Shown one piece after another: positions 46,012-57,210 of a stretch of 64,000 bases of DNA; positions within the stretch are counted from its first letter, which is position 1, and every line of letters begins with the position of its first letter. Both the position numbers and the translations under genes were made by a program. The notes beneath the pieces were generated by a model. It saw nothing but the letters and a program-made list of their open reading frames with translations, did not search any database and was not told the origin of the DNA. The stretch spans positions 7,406,890 through 7,470,889 of the forward strand of contig NC_034014.1 of NCBI RefSeq assembly GCF_000346465.2. Direction: 5' to 3'. This stretch comes from Prunus persica (Eukaryota > Streptophyta > Magnoliopsida > Rosales > Rosaceae).

Positions 46012-47452
46012 ATATATATATATATATATATATATATGGATATGCATTAGTAAAATAGTCATTGTTAGTGTAGTTATGTGTCAAAGAAAAACAAATGTTA
46101 AGTAAGCTTGGCTATGTAGTAGCTTTGTCAATTCACCAAGATGAACTGAATAGGATTGGAAGAATTGGAATCTTCCTAATCTACAAAGGTAGACTACATA
46201 AATATTACTTGAATGGTAAGCGTACAAAACCGCCACAACACCATCCAATAGGAAAGGACTTACTGCCGACCTTTTCCTTATATATATAGGACATTATGTG
46301 CCTAGCAAATGAACCCCAAAAAAAAAAATGCAAGAGAGAATTAGTGGTAGAAAGAAGTAAGAAAAAGAGTGAGAAACTGAGTTTGTGAATGCGGTGAAAA
46401 ATTGGGAAACACCTTACATATCTAGCAAAAGCTTTGGTATCAAGGTAGGGGTTTCTTAGGGGCCTTTACGGGGATTGATCTAATTAAATTTCGCGAGCTT
46501 TATATTATGTGTGATATTATATGGATGTTCTTGATATTACAGTTTGGTTGACGCTCCTTGTATTGGGTGTTTACATATTCTTAACTATTTGAACAATGTT
46601 GGCATAATTGCATATACATTAGTGATGTTTTAAATGGTTACATTGTTGTGAGATACATGGGATATGTGAAATGCATAATTATATCATGAAAATTGGTTGA
46701 AGTTGTTGGATTGAGAAAATAATGATGAAAAATAGGGTAATGAAAATAGTCTTTTGTGTAGTTGAGTTTAACTCTTGGCATGTACCAGGTCTCAGGGATC
46801 CCACATTGCACATGATTTTTATTGGGTGATTCGAGACTGGCGACAGGGAGTTAGATAAGATGACTAACAAAAGAAGAATTATGGGATGATTGAAATGGGT
46901 GTTAGTTCATATAAATGGGCATGCGGGACCAAGTGGTATAAGCATGGTATGGGACGTGCAGGTTTGCTTGTCAAGTTATATGAATTAATGGGATTATATG
47001 AAGAACAGTCATGCATTATTAATAATAATGTGATATAGCTGTGTGATTGTATGTCACTGAATTTAATTATATCAATTTTATGTAAAAATATTTATGTCCC
47101 TACTGAGCTGTGGTTTCGCTCACCTCCTAATAGATTTTACAGGTACCGAACCTAAAATCTAAAGCTTGTGATGATTTTGGCATATCTATAGAGTGTATTG
47201 TGTACATAGCTTGTGGATGAATAATAAACTACTCTTTTAGTGAACTCCCGAGTAGTTCTAACTTGTAAAATAATGTAAAATTTTTAAGTTTTCAGATGTT
47301 GTCATTTTCCACTGAATATTCTATGTGAAATATTTATTTTATGTTTTTTTTTTCTTCACATTTTAGTTATAGTTTTTATTAAATTCTATAATTAAAGTGT
47401 GAATCACGTCTTAATCTAAGGTTACGTAAATCCGTGGGTTGGGGCGTGACAT
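46012..47452 (+). mobile_element. LTR-like sequence of a Gypsy-type retrotransposon
   Basis: A TATATATATAGG TATA-like box near 46278 precedes a leader with ATCAAGGTAGGGG (46440). It is followed by a TACTGAGCTGTGGTTTCGCTCACC block (near 47100) ending in CAGGTACC, and by the terminus GGGGCGTGACA at 47451. These recur in solo LTRs of plant Gypsy elements as I remember them. The start is uncertain, and no gag or pol is present. Confidence 0.5.
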
Positions 47453-48640
47453 GTGGGAGCGACCATAATCTTACATCGTGTCATCACAATGATCTTCAAT
47501 TTAAAAGTATGTAGTCCACTACTAATTGCACCGAGGTCTTTCAGATAAAAACCCTACATCTGGATAGGTCCATTGACATCATATCACATACGCTTGTGGA
47601 CTTAAGTAGTTAAGTTGAGCAAAATATCGATGTTGGTTTGGACTTAGTAATGGCCCCTCGGGTTTGTTGCATGACAAACTCTTGGTGAAATGATTTTTAT
47701 TTTATTTTAGGAGATGTTCCAAATTCGAATCTCCTTCAACTCTCCCTGCCCTGATTAAGAGAAATTAGAAAAAGAAAAAGAAAATCTTTCTCTATTTTTT
47801 TTTTCAAAGATTTCTCATTATTAGCATAGAAGATGAGTTGTTGAAGCTAGTAAGTCACTCTGAGTATAGCAAAATGTAAAGTTTACAAGAATTTGATGTT
47901 GATTATTCATAATCTCTTTCGGATATTTGTTTTGACAACATAACATTTTGTGTATGAGATTTAGTTTTCATAAACCATAAAATTGGCACTTCAAAAGGAG
48001 CAAAATAGTCCCAAACCAATCGGAGAAAAAAATAAAATAAAAAATAATTCTCAGCTAGGTTTATCTGTTACCTTTTTCAAGAAAATGAGAGAAGCTTAAA
48101 AAACAATAAATAAATAATAAATCTTGCGGCAAGACAACTTTGTGATAATCCACATGAAATTTTGGCCTAAGAAAAGAATAAAAATTGTTTTTTTCCTTTT
48201 AAATTATTAAAATACATAGCAAAAGGAACAATATCTGACGGACGATAGCTAGTTGATTAATGACTTCCCTCTATCACGTCAAATACAGAAACCCTACCAT
48301 CTTGCATTGCTGTACATCGCAAAAGGAGACTGTTCTATAAATTGAACCAGAAAAAAAAAACAAAAACAAAACAAAACAAAGAAAAACATACACTGATCAT
48401 GAAATTGTACATATGTAAACAAATTACTAACCATAAAGCTACGAATAAAAATAAAAGTGACTTAGATATTCTACTCTTTACATCTCTTCACTACTAAAAA
48501 AAAAAAAAAACAACAATCACCATTATTTGATGAAATTTAATGACTAACCTAAAGTTATGAATAAATAATTAAATACAATAAAATAAAATAATATGACATA
48601 TAAAATGAAAAAAATCATTTTAATCAACAGAGTAGTGGGA
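47453..48640. other. Spacer with possible SINE remnant
   Basis: CCAAATTCGAATCTCC near 47709 resembles a polymerase III B box followed by an A-rich tail, but no target duplication is visible. There is otherwise nothing recognisable. Confidence 0.35.
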
Positions 48641-48659
48641 CCACCCACCCCTTCTCCCC

Positions 48660-48745
48660 TCTCTCTACGACTCTGCCTTCTGCGACTCTCTGCGACTCTG
48701 TCTTCTGCGACTCTGTCTTCTGCGACTCTCTGCGACTCTGCCCTC
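48660..48745. repeat. Short tandem repeat of CTTCTGCGACTCTG-type units
   Basis: About six units of 10-15 bp (CTGCGACTCT core). Open frames over it encode simple repeats only. Confidence 0.85.
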
Positions 48746-49730
48746 ATTCTCTATATCTCTCTGCCTCTCTCTCTCTCTCTCTACGACCAAATCCATCAGC
48801 CCCCACCTAGAACATTACAAAAACAACAAAATAAAATAAAATAGACACACAAACCTAGATCCAAATAGATCTAATCTATCTGAGGAGGGGAAGGGAAGGG
48901 AAGGAGAAGAAGGGATAAGAGGAAGGGAAAAGATGAGAGAAAAATAAGGGGAGATTTTACCCAAAAAAAAGAAGAAGGGGAGATGAGGAGAGGAAAGGGA
49001 AGATGGGAAGAGGAGAGGAGGGACAGTGGCCACCTTTCCCTCTTAGCTTTCTTGCGGTTGATTGTCGACAAAAAGAAAGAAGACCAGAATGCAACTAGGG
49101 TTTTTTTGTATCAATATTTTTTTTCTTATATTATAGCTTTGCATATCAGCAAATTTATAAGTTAATTGGGTGGCTTTTCAAATATTTTGAAATGTTTTTT
49201 TTGGTCCTTGAGCTAATTATTTCAACTTTTTTATTGTTTATTTATTTAAGGTTATTTATGGTGGATTGCTAGCTGTCTGGTGGTATTCTATTGTTCTTGG
49301 ACATTCACCTTTTTATTTGTCCGAGTACTAGCAAAGTTGTTTGGAGCTGGTTTTTTGTTTTTGTTGTTCACTTTATATTAGCTTTAAGGTATTTTTCATG
49401 CTTACAATGTTGATGTGGGGGCAAGAATTCTCCAACTAATAATATAACAACATGTGGAAAAAAACAATAAATAACTGGCAGAGGAAGTCATCTCCACCAA
49501 ACCTATTGAGGCTACAGGCTTTTGCCTAATAATGTTGAATCCCAAACCCACGTTAAGGTCAATCCTTGTATTAATGGCATCCAAACTAATCATGCCCAGG
49601 CCACCATGACTGTTTATTATGTGAGTAATTGACATGTTGGACGAGTCAACATGTCTCAGCAACTTAATAGGTACACGCCGCATAGTTCTCGATGGAAGAA
49701 ACTAGCTACCTCCCTTCAAAAATTAAGAAC
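48746..49730. other. Pyrimidine/purine-rich spacer, no gene supported
   Basis: CT and GGGAA-rich tracts (48760-49020). A minus-strand frame at 49683-49402 (93 residues) contains HGGLGMISLDAINTRIDL, unlike random sequence, but I recognise no family. It may be a transposon-derived fragment. Confidence 0.4.
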
Positions 49731-49734
49731 TTTA

Positions 49735-50112
49735 GGCCCGTTGGGTAACGTTTTTAAAGAATATTTTATTAGAATATTTTTAGAGAATGAAAACAAAAAA
49801 ATTAATTTGCATTTTCTGAAAATGAAAATATTTATGGTAGATTAATTAAAAAACATATTTAGAAAACAAAAACAATGAAAACGTATACGGTAATACAATT
49901 TGAAATAATAATATGTGAGTTATTTTTATGAAAACATTTCCCATGAGAATGAAAAACAACTTTTTTCTGTTTTCTACAAGTATACATGAACTTGTTTTCA
50001 TTTTATGAAAACATTCTCAATGTTTTCTGTTTTTAAGCCACCGAATGTATTTTTGCCTCATTTTTGTTCTCTAAAAATGAAAATAACCCCTTAAAACGTT
50101 ACCGAACCAGCC
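49735..50112. mobile_element. Tourist-like MITE (PIF/Harbinger)
   Basis: A 378-bp element with ends GGCCCGTTGGGTAACGTTTT and, inverted, GGCTGGTTCGGTAACGTTTT. TTA flanks both sides (49732-49734 and 50113-50115). The GG...GTTYGGTAACG end and TTA duplication are typical of Tourist elements. Its ends do not match the autonomous Harbinger at 7193, so that element is unlikely to be its driver. Confidence 0.85.
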
Positions 50113-50697
50113 TTACTCTTTTTATTTTGGCTCCAAATCTAACTGAGTCAATGAAGGCTGTTTGTGTCACATCACTCCCTTGGTACTTACGGACTCAATT
50201 GTCTCATTTCTTGATTTTCAATTTACGCAAAGTCTTTTCAAGATATCGTGGAATTTATGTCCCACAGTTTCAATTTTAACATATTCATTTGGTGTTCCAA
50301 GATTTAACTCGTTGATTTCATTTCCTGATTGTTGTTATTATGATCTTTGTATGAATGGGACCTGGATCAATGTATGTATAGGAGGAACATGGGGAAAGGG
50401 TAATGGGTAACCAATTATCCAGGCAAACATTACCTATATGCCATTCTGATCCCCCCATAAAAAATTTTCTACCATCCAGTAAACCCGCGAAGGATGAGAG
50501 CCACATGTAGCAAGAAAATCACCATTAGCAAAGTAACGGGCTTTGAGAACCCTAACCCAGAATGCATTGAGGTTACTCCAATTGCATCATATCTTTGTTT
50601 GAAAACCCCTTAATTTGTAGTAAGCTCTTTTCTTACATGGAAAATTGATGACACATCTTCACTTAACAGTCTTCACGGCCAGATTAATGACCAATCG

Positions 50698-50845
50698 CAA
50701 AGGACCCACTAGTGTAGTGGTTTGGAGTATTTACTCCCTCAGGCAAGGTTCTGGGTTCGAGTCCTGGCATCTGTGTTGTATGTGTGAGTTTAATATGCTA
50801 TCGCCCCTTTCAATAGGAAAGGACCTCAAAAAAAAAAAAAAAAAA
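50698..50845 (+). mobile_element. tRNA-derived SINE, family A
   Basis: The A box is TAGTGTAGTGG (50710-50720) and the B box is a perfect GGTTCGAGTCC (50754-50764). A poly-A tail follows, and the direct repeat GACCAATCG flanks both ends (50689-50697 and 50846-50854). Confidence 0.92.
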
Positions 50846-50991
50846 GACCAATCGACATTGATGAAAATTTGAAAGTTAAAAAAAAAATTGCAATAAAATG
50901 ACAAATTTTTTTTTCTTTTCTTTTCATGTTGCTATTAAGAAAACATAGGTAACGAAATGCCTCATCACTCTACTCAAAGTTATATACTTTT

Positions 50992-51508
50992 AAAAAAGGT
51001 CAAAAGTCACTTTTGGTAGTTTGGCACTTCCACCACTTTTGATCATGTAGTTCAATTCTATCAATTTTGTCATTGTAGTTTCGTATTTGTAGCAATTCAA
51101 GGACATGTTAGTATTTTTATCAATTTCTTTCATGATGCAGTGGGCAATTTCATCAATCCAAAACCCTTGAGCATAAAAGTTTGTCTGAAATTCTCCCTAT
51201 TTCATATTAGGACTCGAAATTCAACCATTAATCTCAATGTTTGAAGAACCCTAAACCCAAATAACCAATTTCAAGCCCTAATATGAAATTAGGGGAGTCT
51301 CAAATGAGCTTTTATGCTCAAGGATTTTCGGTTGACGAAATTGCCCCTTGCACCGTTAAAGAAATTGACAGGAATACTAACTTGTCCTTGAATTGCTACA
51401 AATACGAAACTACAGGGTCAAAATTGATAGAATTGAAACTGCATCGTTAAAAGTGGTTGAAGTACCAAACTATAGGGACTAAAAATGAATTTTAGCCTTT
51501 AAAAAATG
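50992..51508. mobile_element. Second long foldback element, about 517 bp
   Basis: The left arm (about 50992-51235) and right arm (about 51265-51508) are inverted copies. Paired landmarks include TAGTTTCGTATTTGTAGCAA, GCAATTTCATCAA and CTTGAGCATAAAAG. The loop is short. It is non-coding and unrelated in sequence to the foldback at 45218. Confidence 0.85.
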
Positions 51509-51572
51509 AACAAACATTAATCCTTACCCCCATTAACTATACAAAAATTACAGTATTTTAATGTGTTATTTA

Positions 51573-51859
51573 TCTATATATATAAAGCTAAAGGCAGAGA
51601 ATGGTAAAATATTCAAAATATCAGAAAATGCCATTGGTTAATGCAAACATTAAGAATTGAAATTATTAATTAAATGAGGATAATATGGTAAATTCAGACT
51701 TTTCATATTAAAAAAATTAAAATTAAAAGAAAAATCAGATAATGGATCATATTTTTATGGAACACAACTACCCATTATCTTTTTTAATTCTAAAATAAAA
51801 TTACAAAAAAAAAAAAAAAAAGCCTCTTGCAGGTGCATAAGTGCGTGCAGAGAGGCTAG
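51573..51859 (+). mobile_element. Non-autonomous Helitron, copy 2
   Basis: It starts TCTATATATATAAAGC after an A and ends CTAG before a T, with the same terminal hairpin position as the copy at 18984 (stem partly decayed). The two copies are homologous throughout. Confidence 0.85.
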
Positions 51860-52127
51860 TATATGTAAAGCAAAAGGCAAAGAATGGTAAAACATTCAAA
51901 ATACCAAAAATTGCCCTTAGTTATTGAATTTATTGAGCATTGGAACTTTTCATTAAATAAGGTTAATATAATAAGTTAACATTTTTTATATTAAAAAATT
52001 TAAAATAAAAACCAAAATAAGAATATGAGTCCTATTTTTATAGAACACAACTTCAATTTTATTTTTTATTGGATTCTCTTTCTTAATTATTAAATAAATA
52101 AAAAATAAAAAACCATTTCACGGCTAG
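51860..52127 (+). mobile_element. Related Helitron, copy 3, directly adjoining copy 2
   Basis: It begins immediately after copy 2 with TATATGTAAAGCAAAAGGCA, homologous to the start of the other copies but without a clean 5' TC. It ends in CGGCTAG before T. It is more diverged, and its terminal hairpin is largely lost. Confidence 0.7.
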
Positions 52128-53740
52128 TAACTATGAAAAGAAAAATAATTTGAAAATATGCATCTTTCTTTACAGAATTGGCCAAAACATCAATTAAATT
52201 ATAATTAGTTTGTTATATATCATGCACAAATAAAGTGACAAGGATTTATTAATGTTGTAGCTTTCAACAGTAAAATATTTCAAAATCTATTTATAGACAC
52301 ATGCCTACCTTGTTATCACATATATACTACTACTACGACACAATGTCCTAAATAGAAGAAAAATAACCATGATTGTCATATAAGTGGTAATCCCATGACG
52401 TTTCAAAATAAGGCTTATGAGCTGCTCACCAAATAAAGTTATAGAGTTGCTGATGGACCATTGTTTGGCAGGGGGTATATACAAGTAAATCACATTTCGA
52501 TAATTTGACCATCTAGTCTTGTGTTAAATTGATGACGTGACAAGTGAGAGATACACTTTTGTGCTAATGTGTCAATAAAAATAATAAAACATTAATATTC
52601 CTTTTTTAAAAACTAATATTTTTAAAATATATTTCTTGTCTTAAGCATTGTGGTGGTTTTTTATTTTATTTTTATCGGTGAGCTTCCTTGTACTAGTGTA
52701 TATTAGAAAAAATTGCGAGGGAGATTACCGAATTGGTCCGAAATACCTAAGTCACACAGAAATATATAAGTAGGTGGTAGCCCTCATTAAAAGTTTTAGG
52801 TACGATGGGACCTCGATCAGGATCCCCAAGCCATGGAACTTTATACCTAAGCAGCAAGGAGAAGATGAAAAATTCAAAAATGCAGGATGAATGACCATTC
52901 ATGTGCTTGATAATTTGAAAGCATCAATCTAGAGAGAGAGAGAGAGAGAGAGGGGGCCCCTGAATTAGAAAATCAATGTTCCTATTCTTATATGGTTTCT
53001 CGACAGGCGGAGAAGAGAAGACTAATTGATACGAAAGGCAATGCAAAAAGCCAAGAGAGGATCACATCATAAGTATCTTTTATGGAAAAAGGGTTTCTGT
53101 GTGAGGACAAGGGACCATAGGGCATGTGAAATTGTAGCAACATATAATCATGGAAACAAACAAATGAAAATAATTAAAAGGAAACAAAACTCTGTTAGGA
53201 AAGCTCTGGCTTTGGGTATGCATGATGAAAAGGGATGTGCTAACTAAGGGCAATTGGATGTACACCTGAATTGGAAAAAAAAGAAAAAGGATGTACACCT
53301 GAAAAGTATGAACAGCTTTGGTAAATTGAGTAAATGCATGATGAAAATGTATGTGCATATTGGCCTTTTCTGCCAACTTTAATTCTTAAATTTACCGTGT
53401 TGACAGAGTAATCGAGTGCTTGGTTGTGGGCCATTTCCTAAAAGAGATGGGTGTGCTGGAATGCTGGTGAAACTAGTAGCTTATCGGTACCTGATGGGAA
53501 AAAAGGAAAGAACAGAAAGCATCTGGCCCAGTGCCAGTCCGTTGAATTGTATTTGTTAATTAAGGTCCAATATCCTAAAGAGAAAGGGATTCCTAAAAAG
53601 ATAAGGAAATTTGTTTGGGCTTTCCTTTTCTTAATTCAGCTCCCTCCATATGACTTCAAGCTCTCATAACTAGTTTCACTCATAGCTCCCATCGGTGTGG
53701 TGTGAAGTTGCTTGTTCCAAGCTTTCTTCTCCTCCTCCAC
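52128..53740. other. Spacer, no gene seen
   Basis: A GA microsatellite (52932-52952) and a short direct repeat GGATGTACACCTGAA (53258 and 53289). No gene is recognised. The last 100 bp form the flank of the IST1-like pseudogene. Confidence 0.45.
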
Positions 53741-53746
53741 GCCAAG

Positions 53747-54297
53747 ATGAAGCTACTGACGAAGCTCTTCGGCAGCGGTTTCTCCTCTGAATGCAAAGAG
53801 ACGGTGGAGACTGTGGCGGTGAAAGCGCGATTCTTGCAAAAGAAGAAACAATTCGCGCCGGGGAAGACCCCATTGTCGGCCCTGCTCATGTCCTGATCAA
53901 ACGGGTGATAAGAGAGCAGAACGTTTCGGTTGCGTACGAATTCATTGAGGCCTTCTGCGATTTGGTTGTGAACAGAATCTCGACCATCAAAGAGGTGAGG
54001 GAATGTCCAGAGAATTTAAAAGAAGGGATTATAAGAAATAAGTGCTCTCATGAGATTCCGGAGTTGGTGACACTACGGAATATTTTTAGGAAGAAATAAG
54101 GAAAGAATTTTATCTCTGCAGCTACGAACATACGACTCAATTGTGGTGTGGATCTCATGATGATTAAGAAGCTTACAGATACAAATCCTCAAGGTGACGA
54201 AAAACTGAAAATTGTGCAAGAAATAGCCGATCAATACAGTATTAATGGATGGGTAGATATTGCAGGAAACAACTGCAATGCTTTGGTCAAAGTATAG
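53747..54297 (+). pseudogene. IST1-like (ESCRT regulator of Vps4) pseudogene
   Basis: IST1-family proteins regulate Vps4 in the multivesicular-body pathway. Translation starts MKLLTKLFGSGFSSECKETV, then shifts frame near 53830-53850. The new frame holds the family's most conserved text (IKRVIREQNVSVAYEFIEAF, then RECPENLKEGI and HEIPELVTLRNIF). A TAA (54097-54099) stands where the family has a Tyr in its K-Y-G-K motif. Beyond it the frame continues GKNFISAATNIRLNCGV to a final stop at 54295. About 20 residues near the frameshift are also missing. No introns are seen where functional plant genes are expected to have them, so a processed retrocopy is likely. Confidence 0.8.
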
Positions 54298-55280
54298 AAG
54301 ACCACAAATGTATAGATTGATCACTATTACTTTTTTTTTTTTCCCTTTCTTTTAACTCTATAAATTTCCTTGTCACGCTCTTTCTTTTTTCTAATTGAGT
54401 ACAAAAATTATCTTTCCTTTTTATTTTTGGTTATTTGAAGATAGTTTCTTGTTTTAGAGGAGCACTAACTTTTCTTTCATTGATGAGGAATTTGAGAGTA
54501 ATTCCAGGCATCCGGAACATAAAAAAATTACTCTATATATAAGAAGCTACATTGAGTGGGTTTGTTTTTCGCATAATAAGCCACCCAATTTTAAAGGTAG
54601 GGGTTTTGGCACTCCTATTTTAGCATCTGAAACTTCAAATTAAGTATTTTATTATTTCTCTACACTCATGAGAAGAGAGCCAGAAGCAAAACTGAGAGTG
54701 AAATTTACTACCCAACTAAAATGATGACAACTAAAAATTTGCAAATACAAAATGGGAAATTAGAAAAACAAGCAACCAATTCAAATAAGTAATAAAAAAT
54801 AAAAACGAAAACACACACCCACATCATCAGTTCCTTCATCGTACTAAAAAAAAACTGTAGGAGCAAGCAGGAACGCACGTGCCAAGAGATTTGTAAATCA
54901 CTTACCTTTTTTCTTGAGATTTTAACTACAAAGTTTATATCTTGTAGAGTGAAAACTTTAGTTATGGCCTATGGCATCCGCAAAATCATTGAACTTTCAT
55001 CATAAAAGAGATACTTTCCATGCGTTAACTGATGGGTATATTTTATATTATATATTTAACCATATTCTTAGTATATTTTAGTTAATATTTTGGAAGAATT
55101 TGGATACTTTGAATTATATTTCCAATATAGGACTTTAGAATTTCTCTGGAGCAAAACATAATCAAATTGACGAATTTTAGAGTAATTCCAATTGAAGGAT
55201 GTACGTGAGTCACTTAGCTTGATTGTATCAAAATTTCAGATTTTTCTACTGAGCGGTTATTTTGTGGCAATGAAATAAAG
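54298..55280. other. Spacer, no gene seen
   Basis: AT-rich sequence without recognisable elements. Confidence 0.45.
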
Positions 55281-57210
55281 GTGTAGTGTGCAGTACTGGA
55301 ATAGTGACGTTTTGGGCATTTATTGCGTTTTTGGAGCCCAAGATTACCTTGGATGGGTTCGTGACCTTCTGGAGAAGTGTTCAGAATATTTTTATCTTTC
55401 AAACAAACTATCTTGGGCCAGATTTGGAGGAGATTTGCGGCCAAAACATAGCTGGGCAGATTGTGGCAGATTCTCCTAATCCAATTTGGACTTGTATTAT
55501 TTTATTTTAATTAGTTTCCTTGTGTGGATAGAAAAGCTGTACATTGGCAGCTAGGTTTTAAGGGGTATTTAAGCTCTTTCTCACAGCAATTTTGGGGACT
55601 TTTTTTTGTATGCAATTTTGGGGAAGACAGAGACTTTGGCTAGGGTTTTTGAAGAGCTTCTACTTCAAGGTGTTTTTATTCCTATTCATTCGAATGACAT
55701 TTTCTTTGATTTTAATTATGAGTATGCGTAACTAATTCCTTTTGCTAGGGCAAGGCCATAAGTCTTAGCATGAATATGTAATTTTATTAATTTGCTTATG
55801 AATGGATGCATGTTTGCTTTCAATTATTAATCACCGCGTTTAAAACTATCTATTTATTTTAATGACTGATTACCATTAGGATATGTAGACAAGTAATTTG
55901 ATGCAATTTCTGCTGGAACATCACCCTGAAATTGAGGATGGCTTCTTATGATTAGTAGTTGTAAGTTCACTTAAGGCGAACATCACGCTCTTAAGGGTTG
56001 CATTGGTTTTTCAAAGGGTTTTCACAAAGCTTAATGAGTCTTGCATTTTTATATTTGATCTGAACATCACAAACGGATTGCATGTTAGATATACGTTTTC
56101 GCTTGAAAATCACAAGGAAAATATGCATTAGGAAAACCTAACCTTCAAAGCATATATGTGGAAATTCATAAGTAATTGATAGAATTGCATAGGATTGTGA
56201 CGGTAATGGCTAAGCTCTAGTTTTCTCTAAATTGTTAGTCCTTAAAAAGAAAACGTTTTTCTTCTTTGCTGTTATTATTTCCCAACTTTCAGATTTCTTT
56301 TACTGTTAATTTAATCTTTTCAAATTCATAAACTTCAAATCTTTGATAAAATCTATTTTAGTTATTAATTAAGAGTTTGTTTAATTACAAATTAGTCAAA
56401 CAATCTTTGGGGACAACGACCTTACATGAGCATCTACGGCAGTAAGATGTCAAAATACTTTCTACGGTAGTGCAATTTTGCTTAGTAGCCTTTAAGAACA
56501 TAATGGAATCATCTGCAAAGAATAGATGGGATAAGGTAGGACCGTCTCCACTGAATTTGATTCCTTGCACAATACCCCTCTCCACATCTTTGTTAATCAT
56601 AGATGATAGAACATCACTGACTAGAATGAAAATATACGGAGAAATAGGTATCCTTGTTTAAGACCCCTGGAAGGCTTGAAAGAACTCCCAGATTTACCAT
56701 TTAAGAGCATTATGAACCGGATTGAGATGATCCACCCCATAACCTGGCGCACCCAAGTTCGATCAAACCCCAATTTTAGCGACACTTCTTTCACAAAATC
56801 CCACTCAATTCTGTCATAGGCCTTATTCATATCCAACTTGAGCCCCATCTCATAAACCAATTTTAGCGACTTAGATACGGGAATTATCATATAAAGAATC
56901 AAAAGAATCTGTTGAATGCATTGAAATTTAACTTGGATTGCTTGTGGTTGATTCCGAAACCCTAGACCTTCATCATTTTATTTTTTCAATCTTTAAAAGT
57001 CAACGTTATAATTCTTAATTGCCATGATTAATTTCTTGTTTCATAAACTTTCACAACAACAATCTCTACAAATTTACTTGCGTATCAGTTAGATTGAATT
57101 TAGGTATTCGAATATTAGATTAATTTGGAATCCTCGTGGGAATGATACGTGGACTTGTCAAATGCTATACTACATCATTCTTGTGCACTTGCAAGGACAG
57201 ACCACTCTGG
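55281..57210 (+). mobile_element. Gypsy-like LTR/leader region, interrupted by a LINE fragment
   Basis: The flanks of the LINE fragment read like the leader of Athila/Tat-type Gypsy elements. On the left is the CTAGGGCAAGGCCATAAG to GAACATCACAAACGGATTGC stretch. On the right is ATCCTCGTGGGAATGATACG, followed by TTGTGCACTTGCAAG (57175-57195), a phrase typical just inside the 5' LTR of such elements. No gag or pol frames follow. Confidence 0.5.
56385..56905 (-). pseudogene. LINE (L1-type) reverse transcriptase fragment
   Basis: The first frame (56902-56630) gives GLKLDMNKAYDRIEWDFV, then LNGKSGSSFKPSRGLKQG, the RT core before the QGDPLSP motif. A one-base loss there shifts the frame. The text resumes in another frame as SMINKDVERGIVQGI and LFFADDSIMFLKA, the latter holding the FADD catalytic motif. 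Both catalytic blocks are readable, but the fragment is truncated at both ends and frameshifted, so it is dead. It lies inside Gypsy-like leader sequence in opposite orientation. Confidence 0.88.

Noticed and set aside
50698..50780. Possible tRNA gene
   Set aside because: The perfect B box belongs to a SINE with a poly-A tail and a 9-bp duplication; there is no acceptor stem.
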